A stretch of DNA of 64,000 bases, taken from Salminus brasiliensis. Taxonomy: Eukaryota; Chordata; Actinopteri; Characiformes; Bryconidae. Below the pieces are notes generated by a model. That model was not told where the DNA came from and made no database searches. It worked only from the letters and a program-made list of their open reading frames with translations. The stretch lies in assembly GCF_030463535.1 (NCBI RefSeq), contig NC_132900.1:31953742-32017741 (forward strand), in the 5' to 3' direction. Positions 24,858-31,614 of this stretch are shown here, one piece after another. Numbering within the stretch: the stretch's first letter is position 1; every line of letters starts with the position of its first letter. The position numbers and the translations under genes were made by a program.

Positions 24858-27293
24858 TTGATCACTCACTGCCTGCAGTTGTTCTCTGAGCTGTTGGCTG
24901 ATCTCTGAGTGCTGTTGTTGGTTACGGCTCTTCTCTCTCTCCGCCTCACTCAGGGCCCGAGTCAGCCCCTCCACCTGAGCCCTGAGCTCTCGCACGTCCC
25001 GCTCCAGCTCCGCCACCTGACTCTCCCACTGAGCCTGGCAGCCCTGCAGTTTCAGCCGCAGCTCGTGTCTTCCCTGCTCCAGCTCCTGAGGAAGAGAACC
25101 GCAGTTAAGAGGTGGCTCAGTGTCTTACTTCAGAGGCGCTGGGTTGAGTTCTAACCGGCTTCAGTGGATAATTAATCAGAAAGTCCTGAAAAAACAGAAG
25201 CTTCAGTACAGCTGTGCTGACTCAGGACACGCAGCGCTTTCCTATATTTCTACTAAAGGTCCAGGTCCGCTCTACTTCCCCCTGAAGTTTGTATATCTGT
25301 GTGGGTTTCTGGTCCAAAAAACATGAAGAACTAGAGAAGTGTATTTCCTGAGGGACGGAAATACGCAGCGCAGGACGGAAGCACAGGTTCAGTGGATCCC
25401 ACCTCCAGGCAGTTGCGAAGCTGTTGCTATGTGGTTGCTATGGTGTTGCTACATGGTTGCAATTGCATTCCAGGTGGTTGCTTTAATGTTGTTAGCTGGT
25501 TGCTATGGTGTTGCTATGTGGTTGCTATGGTACACCAGGTGGTTGCTATGGTGATTCAGGAGGTTGTTCTAATTTTGTTAAGAGGTTGCTAGATGGCTGC
25601 TGTAGAGTTGTTAGGTGCTGGCTGTGTTTTCTTCTTCTTTTGACTGTAATGTTGTTTAGTGGTTGCTAGGGTGTTGCTGTGGTGCCCCATGTGGCTGCTA
25701 GGGAGTCTCAGGTGGTTGCTAGGGTGATGACAAGTAGTTGCTGTGGTACCCATGTGGTACAGATGGAAAATTCAGGTCCAGAATCAACTTTCAGTAGAAA
25801 AAATGACTTTAAAGTAAGTTAATAAGTTAATAAGTAAATAATTTTATGATATTATTACATCAACGTTAATGAGAAATATCAGATATTTACACGACGCTAA
25901 AGAGATTTTTTTCAGCACAGCTCAACCTGCCATGTGGCCTCGCAGACGTGATGACGCTGAGTACTTCAGTGAGCGTCACAGCCTGAGTCTGAAGTCCCTG
26001 AGTCTGGAGGCCATGAGTCCGGAGAGTCAGCCTGGGTGACTGAGGCCAGTCTCTAAAGCACTTCCATACAACCGCTCAGCTGTGCGGATTAATACGCCAC
26101 ATGTCCAAATGTTTGTGGACACCCCATCTAATGAATGCATTCAGCTACTACACACCCAGTCCTGTAGCGCCGGGCGAGCTGTTCATCTGATGTAACACTG
26201 ACGTCTTAAAGACGATCAATCTCAGATAATCAAATCATATGAAGATAAACGCCAGAGAAGCAAAGCTCACGCCTCAAACAAACCAGGACCTGGTTATTGA
26301 TTAATCAGCTGTGTATTGATGGATATTGCTAGAACTGATAGATAAGGCCGGGACGTCACTCTTCATGACAAACATAAAAAGGGTCACTATCTTAACATTT
26401 ATCAGACATTTGTTTGTAAATCTAATCATTCATTTTTTAGATGTGTTTCTTGATTATCTTCCATTTCCTCTCTTAAGAGGTAAATAACAAATGTCTGCGG
26501 CACAGCTAACGTTCTAGCTAACACTCTACAGCTAATAATGTTCTAGCTAATAGCAATGGCTAATACTCTAGCTTACTCGAGCTGAGTGAATGTTAACTAC
26601 TCCAGCTAATGTTAGCTACTCTAGCTAATGTTACCTAAATGTTAACTACTCTAGCTAATGTTGCCTAGATGTTACCTACTATAGCTAATGTTAGCTAGAT
26701 GTTACCTACTCTAGCTAATGTTGCCTAGATGTTACCTACTCTAGCTAATGTTAGCTATTTAATGGACTAATCCAGCTGGTGTTAATTAGCTATGTAGAAG
26801 TTGTGAGCTGCTCTACGTGTTAATGTTGGTTATAGTTAATTAGATGTTAATTAGATGTTAATTAGATGTTAATTAGGTTTATGTTTGTACCATGAGGAGA
26901 AAAGAAACCCGATCTTTTCCAGCTGTTTAATATTAAAATGTAAAGTATTTAAAGTTTTGATGTGATAAGTGAGGTGTATTGCTCTGTTATAGCTCGGCTC
27001 TCCGGCAGTGTTCCTGCTCCACACACCCGCCTTACCTCCACCCTGTCCGCGTACTGCTCGTGCAGTTTGCCCCTCTCCTCTTTCAGCTGCCGGTTTTCCA
27101 GGAGCAGAGCTTTTCCGAGCTGAGCTGCGAGCAGAACCTCCTCCTCTTTCTGCCGAAGAGCGGCGAGGAGCTCCTCTCCGTCCCGGTAAGCAGGCAGCTC
27201 CTCCTCGGGGTCGAACTCGTACGGGTAGAAGTCCTCCTCCTCCTCCAGCTCCTTTCTGCGAGCCTCATAACAAAGTTCCTCCACTCGACTCAT
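7303..27293 (-). CDS. bicdl2: BICD family-like cargo adaptor 2, whole coding span (10 exons)
   Basis: Joined exons encode 526 residues of almost continuous coiled coil. Members of this family link dynein-dynactin and kinesin to Rab6/Rab13-type vesicles on microtubules (family knowledge). Visible features: an acidic N-terminus; a CC1-box-like element around residues 48-62 with the AAxxG core at A56, A57 and G60, which in BICD-type adaptors contacts dynein light intermediate chain; long heptad regions in exons 2-6; and a conserved C-terminal coiled coil (residues about 405-475) containing the family sequence ELSQELEAWQDDIQ. The QQL segment after WQDD fits BICDL2 better than BICDL1, from memory of the families. 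Human BICDL2 is about 508 residues, so length fits. All nine introns are GT-AG, and eight junctions are phase 0. ATG at 27293 has no competing upstream in-frame ATG that I noticed. The paralogue name (bicdl2 versus a teleost bicdl2-like copy) is the main uncertainty. Confidence 0.87.
7517..7543. repeat. (CA)n microsatellite at the bicdl2 exon 10 acceptor
   Basis: Plus-strand CA; in transcript sense (UG)n ending about 11 nt before the exon 10 acceptor. Confidence 0.95.
8507..8627 (-). CDS. bicdl2: bicdl2 exon 9 (residues about 419-459)
   Basis: 121 nt. Acceptor CTGCAG|GAAG, donor CAG|GTGAGT. Completes the split Lys codon and encodes KTAVEAELVRSKNDIM, then LLEAIQRKLELSQELEAWQ. This is the best conserved part of the family (C-terminal coiled coil, cargo side) and the strongest evidence for the gene identity. 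Confidence 0.93.
8700..8825 (+). mobile_element. Tc1-like transposon right-end fragment in bicdl2 intron 8
   Basis: Contains CTCCATATTAAAGCCTATGG and TTTAGAATGGGGTGCC, then AAAAGCTCCTGTAGG, ending in AGGTGTCCCAATACTT. These are the 3' end and terminus of the Tc1-like element that gave rise to the MITEs here. It fills nearly half of a 292 bp intron. Confidence 0.75.
8920..9029 (-). CDS. bicdl2: bicdl2 exon 8 (residues 383 to about 419)
   Basis: 110 nt, entering in phase 0 and leaving after the second base of a Lys codon. Acceptor CTCAG|AAC, donor AA|GTAAGT. Encodes NTQLLEEIAELRLKAD and then AIKDRDDAIAK. The last part is nearly identical to the AIRDRDEAIAKK signature of the BICDL family. Confidence 0.9.
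9150..9545. repeat. Degenerate AT-rich tandem repeat
   Basis: Repeated TTATTCAGTATTTACT / TTATTTAGTATTTCC modules, about 12-18 bp, over nearly 400 bp in bicdl2 intron 7. Confidence 0.85.
9800..9877 (-). CDS. bicdl2: bicdl2 exon 7 (residues 357-382)
   Basis: 78 nt, phase 0. Acceptor CTGCAG|GAG, donor CAG|GTGACA. Encodes ELKQPIVEEG then RVQCEKTGWIQELRDQ. Assigned because it has consensus splice sites, stays in frame, and lies between well-matched exons 6 and 8. Confidence 0.78.
10180..10408 (+). mobile_element. Truncated MITE (left half) in bicdl2 intron 6
   Basis: Starts ACACTGTGTGTCCAAATG and stops abruptly just after GTAAAGCCCCCCAGCATTGG. The transposase-derived right half is absent. Confidence 0.8.
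10618..10767 (-). CDS. bicdl2: bicdl2 exon 6 (residues 307-356)
   Basis: 150 nt, phase 0. Acceptor CTGTAG|ATC, donor CAG|GTGAGC. Encodes a low-complexity acidic/serine linker (GSTSSGSLENEED) and a helix ending LKSVAERIVHGQTLQ, similar in position to the NELKRLIQSIVDG segment of BICDL1. The linker is shorter than in BICDL1. Confidence 0.8.
10768..13075. other. bicdl2 intron 5, mostly unique non-coding
   Basis: AT-rich intronic sequence with a short (CA)n at about 11535-11560. No internal exon or recognised transposon was seen. Confidence 0.5.
13076..13375 (-). mobile_element. Truncated MITE in bicdl2 intron 5
   Basis: Starts with GGACAAAAGTATTGGGACAC, continues through GTCTCTACTGTCCAGAGAAG and GAGGTCAGGATGTTGG, and breaks off after CGAGAACAGTGG, 20 bp before the exon 5 donor. 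Confidence 0.8.
13396..13575 (-). CDS. bicdl2: bicdl2 exon 5 (residues 247-306)
   Basis: 180 nt, phase 0. Acceptor GTGTAG|TTA, donor GAG|GTGAGT. Encodes coiled coil followed by DTSLLSEMEHSLDAM, which corresponds to the TSLLSEIEQSM motif that marks the hinge between coiled-coil blocks in BICDL1. Confidence 0.88.
13700..14050. repeat. Degenerate TTGGTCATGCTGGTC-type repeat
   Basis: Many imperfect copies of TGGTCATGCTGGT / GACCAGCTTGGT in both senses, so it can fold on itself. Related arrays occur at 35745-35920 and 45478-45560. Confidence 0.75.
14379..14413. repeat. (TG)n microsatellite after the bicdl2 exon 4 donor
   Basis: Plus-strand TG, that is (CA)n in the transcript, beginning about 24 nt into intron 4. 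Confidence 0.97.
14437..14583 (-). CDS. bicdl2: bicdl2 exon 4 (residues 198-246)
   Basis: 147 nt, phase 0 at both ends. Acceptor TGTCCAG|GTT follows a (TG)n tract; donor CAG|GTACAG is followed about 20 nt later by a (CA)n tract. Encodes a heptad region with LETVCEENAELRDRVSSLH, matching the family segment with the form LSATLEENDLLQ. Confidence 0.87.
14587..14619. repeat. (CA)n microsatellite at the bicdl2 exon 4 acceptor
   Basis: (UG)n in the transcript, ending about 4 nt before the exon 4 acceptor. Confidence 0.97.
14865..15447. mobile_element. Internally deleted Tc1-like element with paired termini in bicdl2 intron 3
   Basis: The left terminus CTACCCGTCAAAAGTTTTAG (about 14869) is matched at the right by the inverted GTTCTAAAACTTTTGACAGG (about 15423). 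About 580 bp long. The interior has decayed Tc1 transposase-related sequence (GACCAGTTTCTGAGAGTCAA). TA dinucleotides flank the termini. Confidence 0.85.
15612..15638. repeat. (TG)n microsatellite after the bicdl2 exon 3 donor
   Basis: (CA)n in the transcript, about 32 nt downstream of the exon 3 donor. Confidence 0.97.
15670..15786 (-). CDS. bicdl2: bicdl2 exon 3 (residues 159-197)
   Basis: 117 nt, phase 0 at both ends. The acceptor GTGTAG|GCT is fed directly by a (TG)n tract in transcript sense and has no ordinary polypyrimidine tract. Donor CAG|GTGAGA. Encodes AMEVERTVTAELHSLKQELR and a following coiled-coil stretch. Skipping it would preserve frame. Confidence 0.85.
15789..15837. repeat. 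(CA)n microsatellite at the bicdl2 exon 3 acceptor
   Basis: (UG)n in the transcript with one ATAT interruption; it runs into the acceptor GTGTAG itself. Confidence 0.97.
16440..16700. repeat. Interspersed repeat, family not identified
   Basis: Contains AAAGCAGCTTCACAGAGATC, GCAGGAAAAACTCCCTCAGA and GGGGAACCCATCCTCCTCTG. I recognise these phrases from dispersed fish repeats but cannot assign them to a class. Confidence 0.5.
16790..17215. other. GC-rich block inside bicdl2 intron 2
   Basis: CpG-containing, GC-rich segment in an AT-rich intron. Open frames occur in both strands but none shows a recognisable domain. It could be an internal CpG island or enhancer; function unknown. Confidence 0.35.
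17216..19360. other. bicdl2 intron 2, unique non-coding
   Basis: No transposon, exon or RNA gene recognised. A short run of degenerate CCCTAACC-like phrases occurs at about 19170-19270. Confidence 0.45.
19423..20136 (-). other. Candidate nested exon(s) or alternative first exon in bicdl2 intron 2
   Basis: An ATG in strong context (CACCATGGATGAG) at 19995-19993 opens MDESLLLKGVKEASDTADKA and continues about 50 codons to a consensus donor GCG|GTGAGT at about 19846. Another 110-codon open frame lies just downstream (19767-19423). I recognise no domain, and no acceptor joins the two in frame convincingly. Listed as a candidate only. Confidence 0.25.
20170..22780. other. bicdl2 intron 2, non-coding
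   Basis: AT-rich sequence. The part 21380-21640 shares phrases such as ACACATCAGGAATCTGACC with 38505-38720, so it is probably an old dispersed repeat. No exon seen. Confidence 0.45.
22786..22903. repeat. Minisatellite, 16-17 bp unit
   Basis: Tandem GTACACACACTACT and GTACACACAGCACC units, about seven copies. Confidence 0.9.
23137..24858. repeat. 1.7 kb GA-rich compound satellite in bicdl2 intron 2
   Basis: Built from GAGATAGAGACAGTGAGTGA-type modules with variable numbers of GA dinucleotides, giving unit lengths of about 14-24 bp; roughly 90 copies by eye. On the minus (transcript) strand it is a CU-rich tract with no stop codon in any frame. It begins within about 10 nt of the exon 2 donor. 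Confidence 0.97.
24870..25085 (-). CDS. bicdl2: bicdl2 exon 2 (residues 87-158)
   Basis: Acceptor CTCAG|GAG, donor GCA|GTGAGT, 216 nt, phase 0 at both ends. Encodes coiled coil beginning ELEQGRHELRL and ending REQLQA, colinear with the LEQEKHELRR segment of BICDL1/2. The donor lies only about 10 nt from a 1.7 kb GA-rich satellite. The reading frame stays open across the donor into that satellite. Confidence 0.9.
25405..25760. repeat. Degenerate minisatellite, GGTTGCTATGGTGTTGCTAT type
   Basis: About 15 imperfect copies of a 10-20 bp TGGTTGCTATGG module in bicdl2 intron 1. Confidence 0.85.
26095..26152 (+). mobile_element. Solo MITE terminus fragment
   Basis: TGTCCAAATGTTTGTGGACA and the adjoining TGAATGCATTCAGCTACT only; the rest is absent. 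Confidence 0.7.
26500..26880. repeat. Minisatellite, about 32-36 bp unit, plus short ATTAGATGTTA repeats
   Basis: Units of the form TACTCTAGCTAATGTTAGC with an alternating GATGTTACC segment, followed at 26836-26880 by three to four copies of TTAATTAGATG. Confidence 0.85.
27036..27293 (-). CDS. bicdl2: bicdl2 exon 1 (residues 1-86)
   Basis: Starts at ATG 27293-27291 (context AGCCATGAG) and ends at donor GAG|GTAAGG, phase 0. Encodes an acidic leader rich in E/D/Y, then the CC1-box-like helix containing EEVLLAAQLGKALL. It lies in a GC-rich region, as expected for a first coding exon. Confidence 0.9.
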
Positions 27294-27520
27294 GGCTGTG
27301 CCCTAATCAGACCCGAGGGTGAGCTGCAGGAGCGCGGGGTGAGTTCAGGTCTCGGGCTGTGGAGCTGCTCCTGGTGGCCGGGCTACATGCTGCTCTGTTC
27401 GCGCTGTGGGGAATGAACCTGCCCGGCGGAGGACTCCATCAGTCACGGAGGGCTGGGCTGTCACCTGCAGCCTGCTGTACCGAGGAGGAGGAGGAGGAGG
27501 AGGAGGAGGAGGAGCAGGGC
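27294..27520 (-). promoter_or_regulatory. GC-rich putative bicdl2 promoter / 5' UTR
   Basis: GC- and CpG-rich sequence immediately upstream of the bicdl2 ATG. It contains a GAG-repeat run on the plus strand at about 27482-27513 (CTC in transcript sense). I see no convincing TATA box on the minus strand. The transcription start is not determinable. Confidence 0.5.
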
Positions 27521-27601
27521 GGCTTACTTACAACGCTGCTACAACGGTGCCAGAAGGTGGCGCTGTTTACGTTGTCTCGAAACGTTGTCACACTACCTCT
27601 A

Positions 27602-28064
27602 GGTACACTATGTGTCCAAATGTTTGTGGACACTCCTTCTAATAAATACTTTCAGATATCTTTTAATCTGCATCCATTGCTGACACAGCTTGTCTAGTCC
27701 CTGTAGAGAAGAAGTACTGCCAATAGAATAGGACCCTCTGGAGCAGATCATCATCATGACCCTATTGGCTCCATGCTGCCTAATGCCAGGCGTGGGCTAG
27801 AGGGGTATAAAGCCCCCCAGCATTGAGGAGCTGTGGAGCAGTGGAGGAGCTGTGTTCTCTGGAATGATGATGGAGGAGCTCCATCCAGTACTTTTGGGAT
27901 GAGGTGGGGATGTGATCATCCTCAACATCCTGACCTCATGGACACACTCTAGTAGCCGAATCCAAAATCTAGCAGAACAAAAGCAGGATCAGCTCTTTTT
28001 AATGCCCTTGATTTCAGAAGAAACAGTGAATAAACAGGTGTCCCAATACTTTTGTCCATGGATT
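27602..28064 (+). mobile_element. MITE between bicdl2 and ppp5c
   Basis: Left end TACACTATGTGTCCAAATGT; right end CCCAATACTTTTGTCC. Contains GGGGTATAAAGCCCCCC at about 27803-27818. It lies about 300 bp upstream of the bicdl2 start codon. Confidence 0.85.
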
Positions 28065-29125
28065 GTATTAGTTGTTATGCTAAAGTAACTATATGTGAGC
28101 TAAATGTGGACGACCCTAGTAAACATGAACTTCAGACTCGTCAGATAAAGCCCATAATTGGATTTTCAGTCCAATCTCATGGTCAATTAATTGTCTTGAG
28201 GATAAAAACTGGTAAAGAAAATAAGAGCATTTATCCATCCTAATCATCAGATCAGGAAAAGAGGCTTAGAGCTTCAGTTTGAGGGTCAATTACCCCCCCC
28301 CCCAACCCCCCCAACCCCCTTCATTAAACCTGCATCTGGTTCTGGTTCTCTTTCAAGTGACAATGGCCCGGCCTGGCTCAGCCTGAACCTCTCCTGCGAG
28401 CGTTTGGGATTTGTTTGAGGGGGTATGTAAATGTGCTGTGGGTGTTTTCTACAGGTCAGGGGTCAGCGTATAAAAAGCTGTTTAGGAGAAGAACCAGTGG
28501 CGTGTGAATAAAGGAGGCGGCATCCCGACGCATGGCACCCTCATTGTGTCCGGGCGACCCACGCGTCTGTGCATATGGCATGGGGCAAGAAACCCCAGAG
28601 TGAAAGCGTGTACATCAAGAGGCCCATTGTCGCCGGACAGTTTACAGCCTTCTAATGAATGGATGAAGGCCTGCGTGAGGGAGGCCAGTGAAGAGGCCTT
28701 CATTCAGGGCCTGACTGAGCTGAACAGAACACGGGTCAACACAATTAAAGGCATGATACAGTTTCCCTCCCTCAATCCAGGCTTAGCCAATCAGATGAGG
28801 GTTGTTTGGTGTCTGAAATTGGACATTTTTTGGATTTAATGCTTTACTATATTATATATTAAACATATACTATATTTTATAATGCAAGTATATGTAGATT
28901 TACTTTCTTTATGATGAGATAACTCATATAGAAATAAATAAATAAAAAAGCTACACATGAGGTGAAGCTATTTTGAACTATGAAGCTATTTCATTTGTAG
29001 CTAATGATTATTTTCATAATGGATTAATCTGCTGACTTATGTTCTCTATTAATTGATTGACTAGTTTACAAAATTCTGAAAATAGTAAGAAATTGGTGGG
29101 AATCTCTGGTCGGTTGTTTTATCAT

Positions 29126-29156
<31 letters not shown>

Positions 29157-30230
29157 GCATATGGAGACATCATATGCATTAATTTTCATACCATTGTATG
29201 AATTGTATTGTATTGTAAACACAAGTGCCAAAAACATAAACCTTTATAAAATGTAAATATGAGACTCAGTTCATCTGCAGTAGCATCACAGATAAATAGG
29301 GCGTGTTATTAGAATGAAATAAAACTATAAAATCACTAGAAATGAATAAAATAACGTGTAGCTGTTATTTCTATTAGAATTACTGAGCTTCTGCTGGGCT
29401 CAGGTGGTTCAGACGGATTACAGAGGTGTTCTGCCCTCTGGTGGTTAAATTAAGACACTGCATTATTCCATCTCACCCTGGTGTCTTCAGTTCCAGTCAG
29501 CTGTGTTATTATTATACTAACATACAGGCTGTAGAGCAGCAGAATAGGTAGAACATGGTACAGCAGTAAAACAGGGAATTCAGGAGTGTGTGTGTGTGAG
29601 AGAGTGTGCTGAGCTAGACTACTATGCTGTTGCAGACTTAGTAAATAATATACTGTAAACTGAAATCAATTACATAGTTCCCTTTCTTCTAATAAACATA
29701 CATATACATGGGATATGGGGTGTGTGTGTGTATATATATATATATACATAGCCAGAATTAAGGATGCCAATCAGGTTATTTAGTAAAAATTGAATATTTG
29801 ATCTCTTAAACCATTATTATATATTAATAGACATTATATATTTAATGGCATTAAATAAATAATAAATCACAGAAAAACAAAAATTATTAAATCCACTACA
29901 TTTCCTGCCCCCTGCTGGATTATCAGTGTACTGTAAGCACCAGACAAAATAACCAAAATAGGTTTCTAAGTGAGTTTTAGGGGCTAAACAGTTCATGTTC
30001 TGTTTTAGTTTGTTTAAAAAAAAAACCTGCTATAAGCAATATATATATATCCTGTATACAATTTGATTTAAAGGTTCTCTATACAACATTATTGTTTTAA
30101 TTTATTTTTTTTAAAGATCAAATAAACACTAATATCAGGATTGTTAATGAAACGCTTTTGTCCGATCCAAGCTTAGACACCTCTCCTTACAAACAAAAAA
30201 GACCAAGACTGTGAAACTGGACTGGAATTT
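28065..30230. other. Intergenic, no gene seen
   Basis: Includes a C-rich run (28292-28318), an (ATA)n run (about 29128-29157) and short TG/TA runs near 29720. The GC-richer part at 28480-28730 has short frames on both strands but nothing recognisable. Confidence 0.5.
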
Positions 30231-30231
30231 T

Positions 30232-30237
30232 TTTATT
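30232..30237 (-). terminator. Polyadenylation signal AATAAA, probable ppp5c 3' end
   Basis: Minus-strand AATAAA followed downstream by a T-poor stretch. Cleavage would be expected about 10-25 nt further, near 30210-30220. It is the first canonical hexamer I found after the stop in transcript order. Confidence 0.5.
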
Positions 30238-31551
30238 CAATAACTTTTTTTCCAAACATGTACACAGGGATTTCTCATGTTACAGTATATACTGTATATA
30301 CATACACATTTGTGTATAACATTATCTAAAAAGTCGAGGGCATGGGGGTATGGCTGCTGTGCGTTTTTTTAAAGAGAGGAAAATGGGTTTTCTGAACATC
30401 TGCCATGATCTGTCACAAATCCACACGGGGTGGGGAGGGGAAGGGAGGTGGGGGCGGAGGAGGGTTTAGCTAAACGAACAAACAAACGAACGAACGGACG
30501 AACAGAGGGGACCACAGACATCTCAAGTGCATTTCAGTCAAGCGAGTTGGGAGAGAAACGTGTGGAAGCTGGAATTCCAACGGAATGGAGTACGACTGAC
30601 ACTTACCGAGCTTTACAACACTGCTCCCTCCCCATATAAGAAAACACAGGCGGGGAAAGAGCTGAAAGGGTGAAGCAGTAAGTGCTGGGGAATAGAAGAG
30701 AAGTTACAGTGCGATGTAATCTGTACAGCTGTCTGGTGAGGTTTCAACCACACCTGTATGACGGACAACAGTCGGACTACTAGACATTAAGAGTGAAGTC
30801 TCCTGAGACAGCTTCTGGAACCTATGAACCTCTATGTGGCTCTGCTAGAGAGAGAGAGAGAGAGAGAGATGGCGTACGGGTCGAGGTGGCCGGCTACGAA
30901 ACTAAGCAGCACAGAATGCTGAAGACGAGGATGAAGATTTCACTGCTACGGCATCACAGGAACACACTGTTGTCCCTCCCAACGAAGCTTTAAAAGGGGC
31001 GGGGTTTGACAAATGCAAATTGGTTTGGGAGGCCGGGGCGAGGGGTGACATTTCTAAATCGGTTCAAATTCAGGACCCATCGCGTCTCAACCAACTCGGA
31101 GGTAGTCAGTCATTCTGACAGCAAGACCAACGGACCTCTCGGTCAGTCCTCTTTCTCCGAGTCGTTTGGTACGCAGGGTCCCCGGTCTTTGGTACAATCC
31201 CCCACAGCTGAAGAATCAACCACTTCTATTTAATTAAAAACCTAGCAGCGGGGGAGAGGAGGCGTGGCTTCCTTCTAACCCAAGACTGACACTTGGAGGG
31301 GGGAGGGGCTTACGGACAGGAAATTGTCCTCACTCGTTTTTTTTTTTTTTGTGTTTTTTTTCTCACAGCTTGTAATTCTAGCTCTCTCCCTGCTACACCA
31401 CATGTACGCCGAATACTGTGAGCGCCTGCCTGCGAGAGACTAATCGCTTGTGCAAAACAGGAATGAGACGAGTGTGTGACGTGTCTGGAGGGTTTGGTGT
31501 GGACTTGAGATAGGAACAGCTGCTGAGAGACTGGTGGACGACCCGGAGCCT
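30232..31551 (-). other. ppp5c 3' UTR
   Basis: About 1.3 kb from the TAG to the first minus-strand AATAAA (plus-strand TTTATT at 30232-30237). It contains a GA run (30846-30870), a long plus-strand T run near 31340, and no transposon I recognise. Confidence 0.6.
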
Positions 31552-31614
31552 CTACATCATTCCCAACTGCAGGAGAGAGTTGGCGTACGCCATGGGCTTA
31601 ACATTCGGATGAGG
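31552..31614 (-). CDS. ppp5c: ppp5c exon 13, C-terminus and stop (residues 473-492)
   Basis: Acceptor TCACAG|CCT. Encodes [20 protein letters not shown] then TAG at 31554-31552. This is the C-terminal helix that docks on the TPR domain in auto-inhibited PP5. Confidence 0.96.
   Translation of the reverse strand, partial: PHPNVKPMAYANSLLQLGMM

Noticed and set aside
23111..25016. Two open frames of 584 and 629 codons
   Set aside because: They are translations of the GA/CT satellite, which lacks stops in any minus-strand frame. Only the first 49 codons of the longer one are real (exon 2). Reported as a finding, not as a gene.
22786..26880. CRISPR-like array
   Set aside because: The repeats are minisatellites and satellites without unique equal-length spacers, in a vertebrate genome.
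26979..27416. Plus-strand frames of 145 and 104 codons over bicdl2 exon 1
   Set aside because: Antisense shadows of a GC-rich coding exon.
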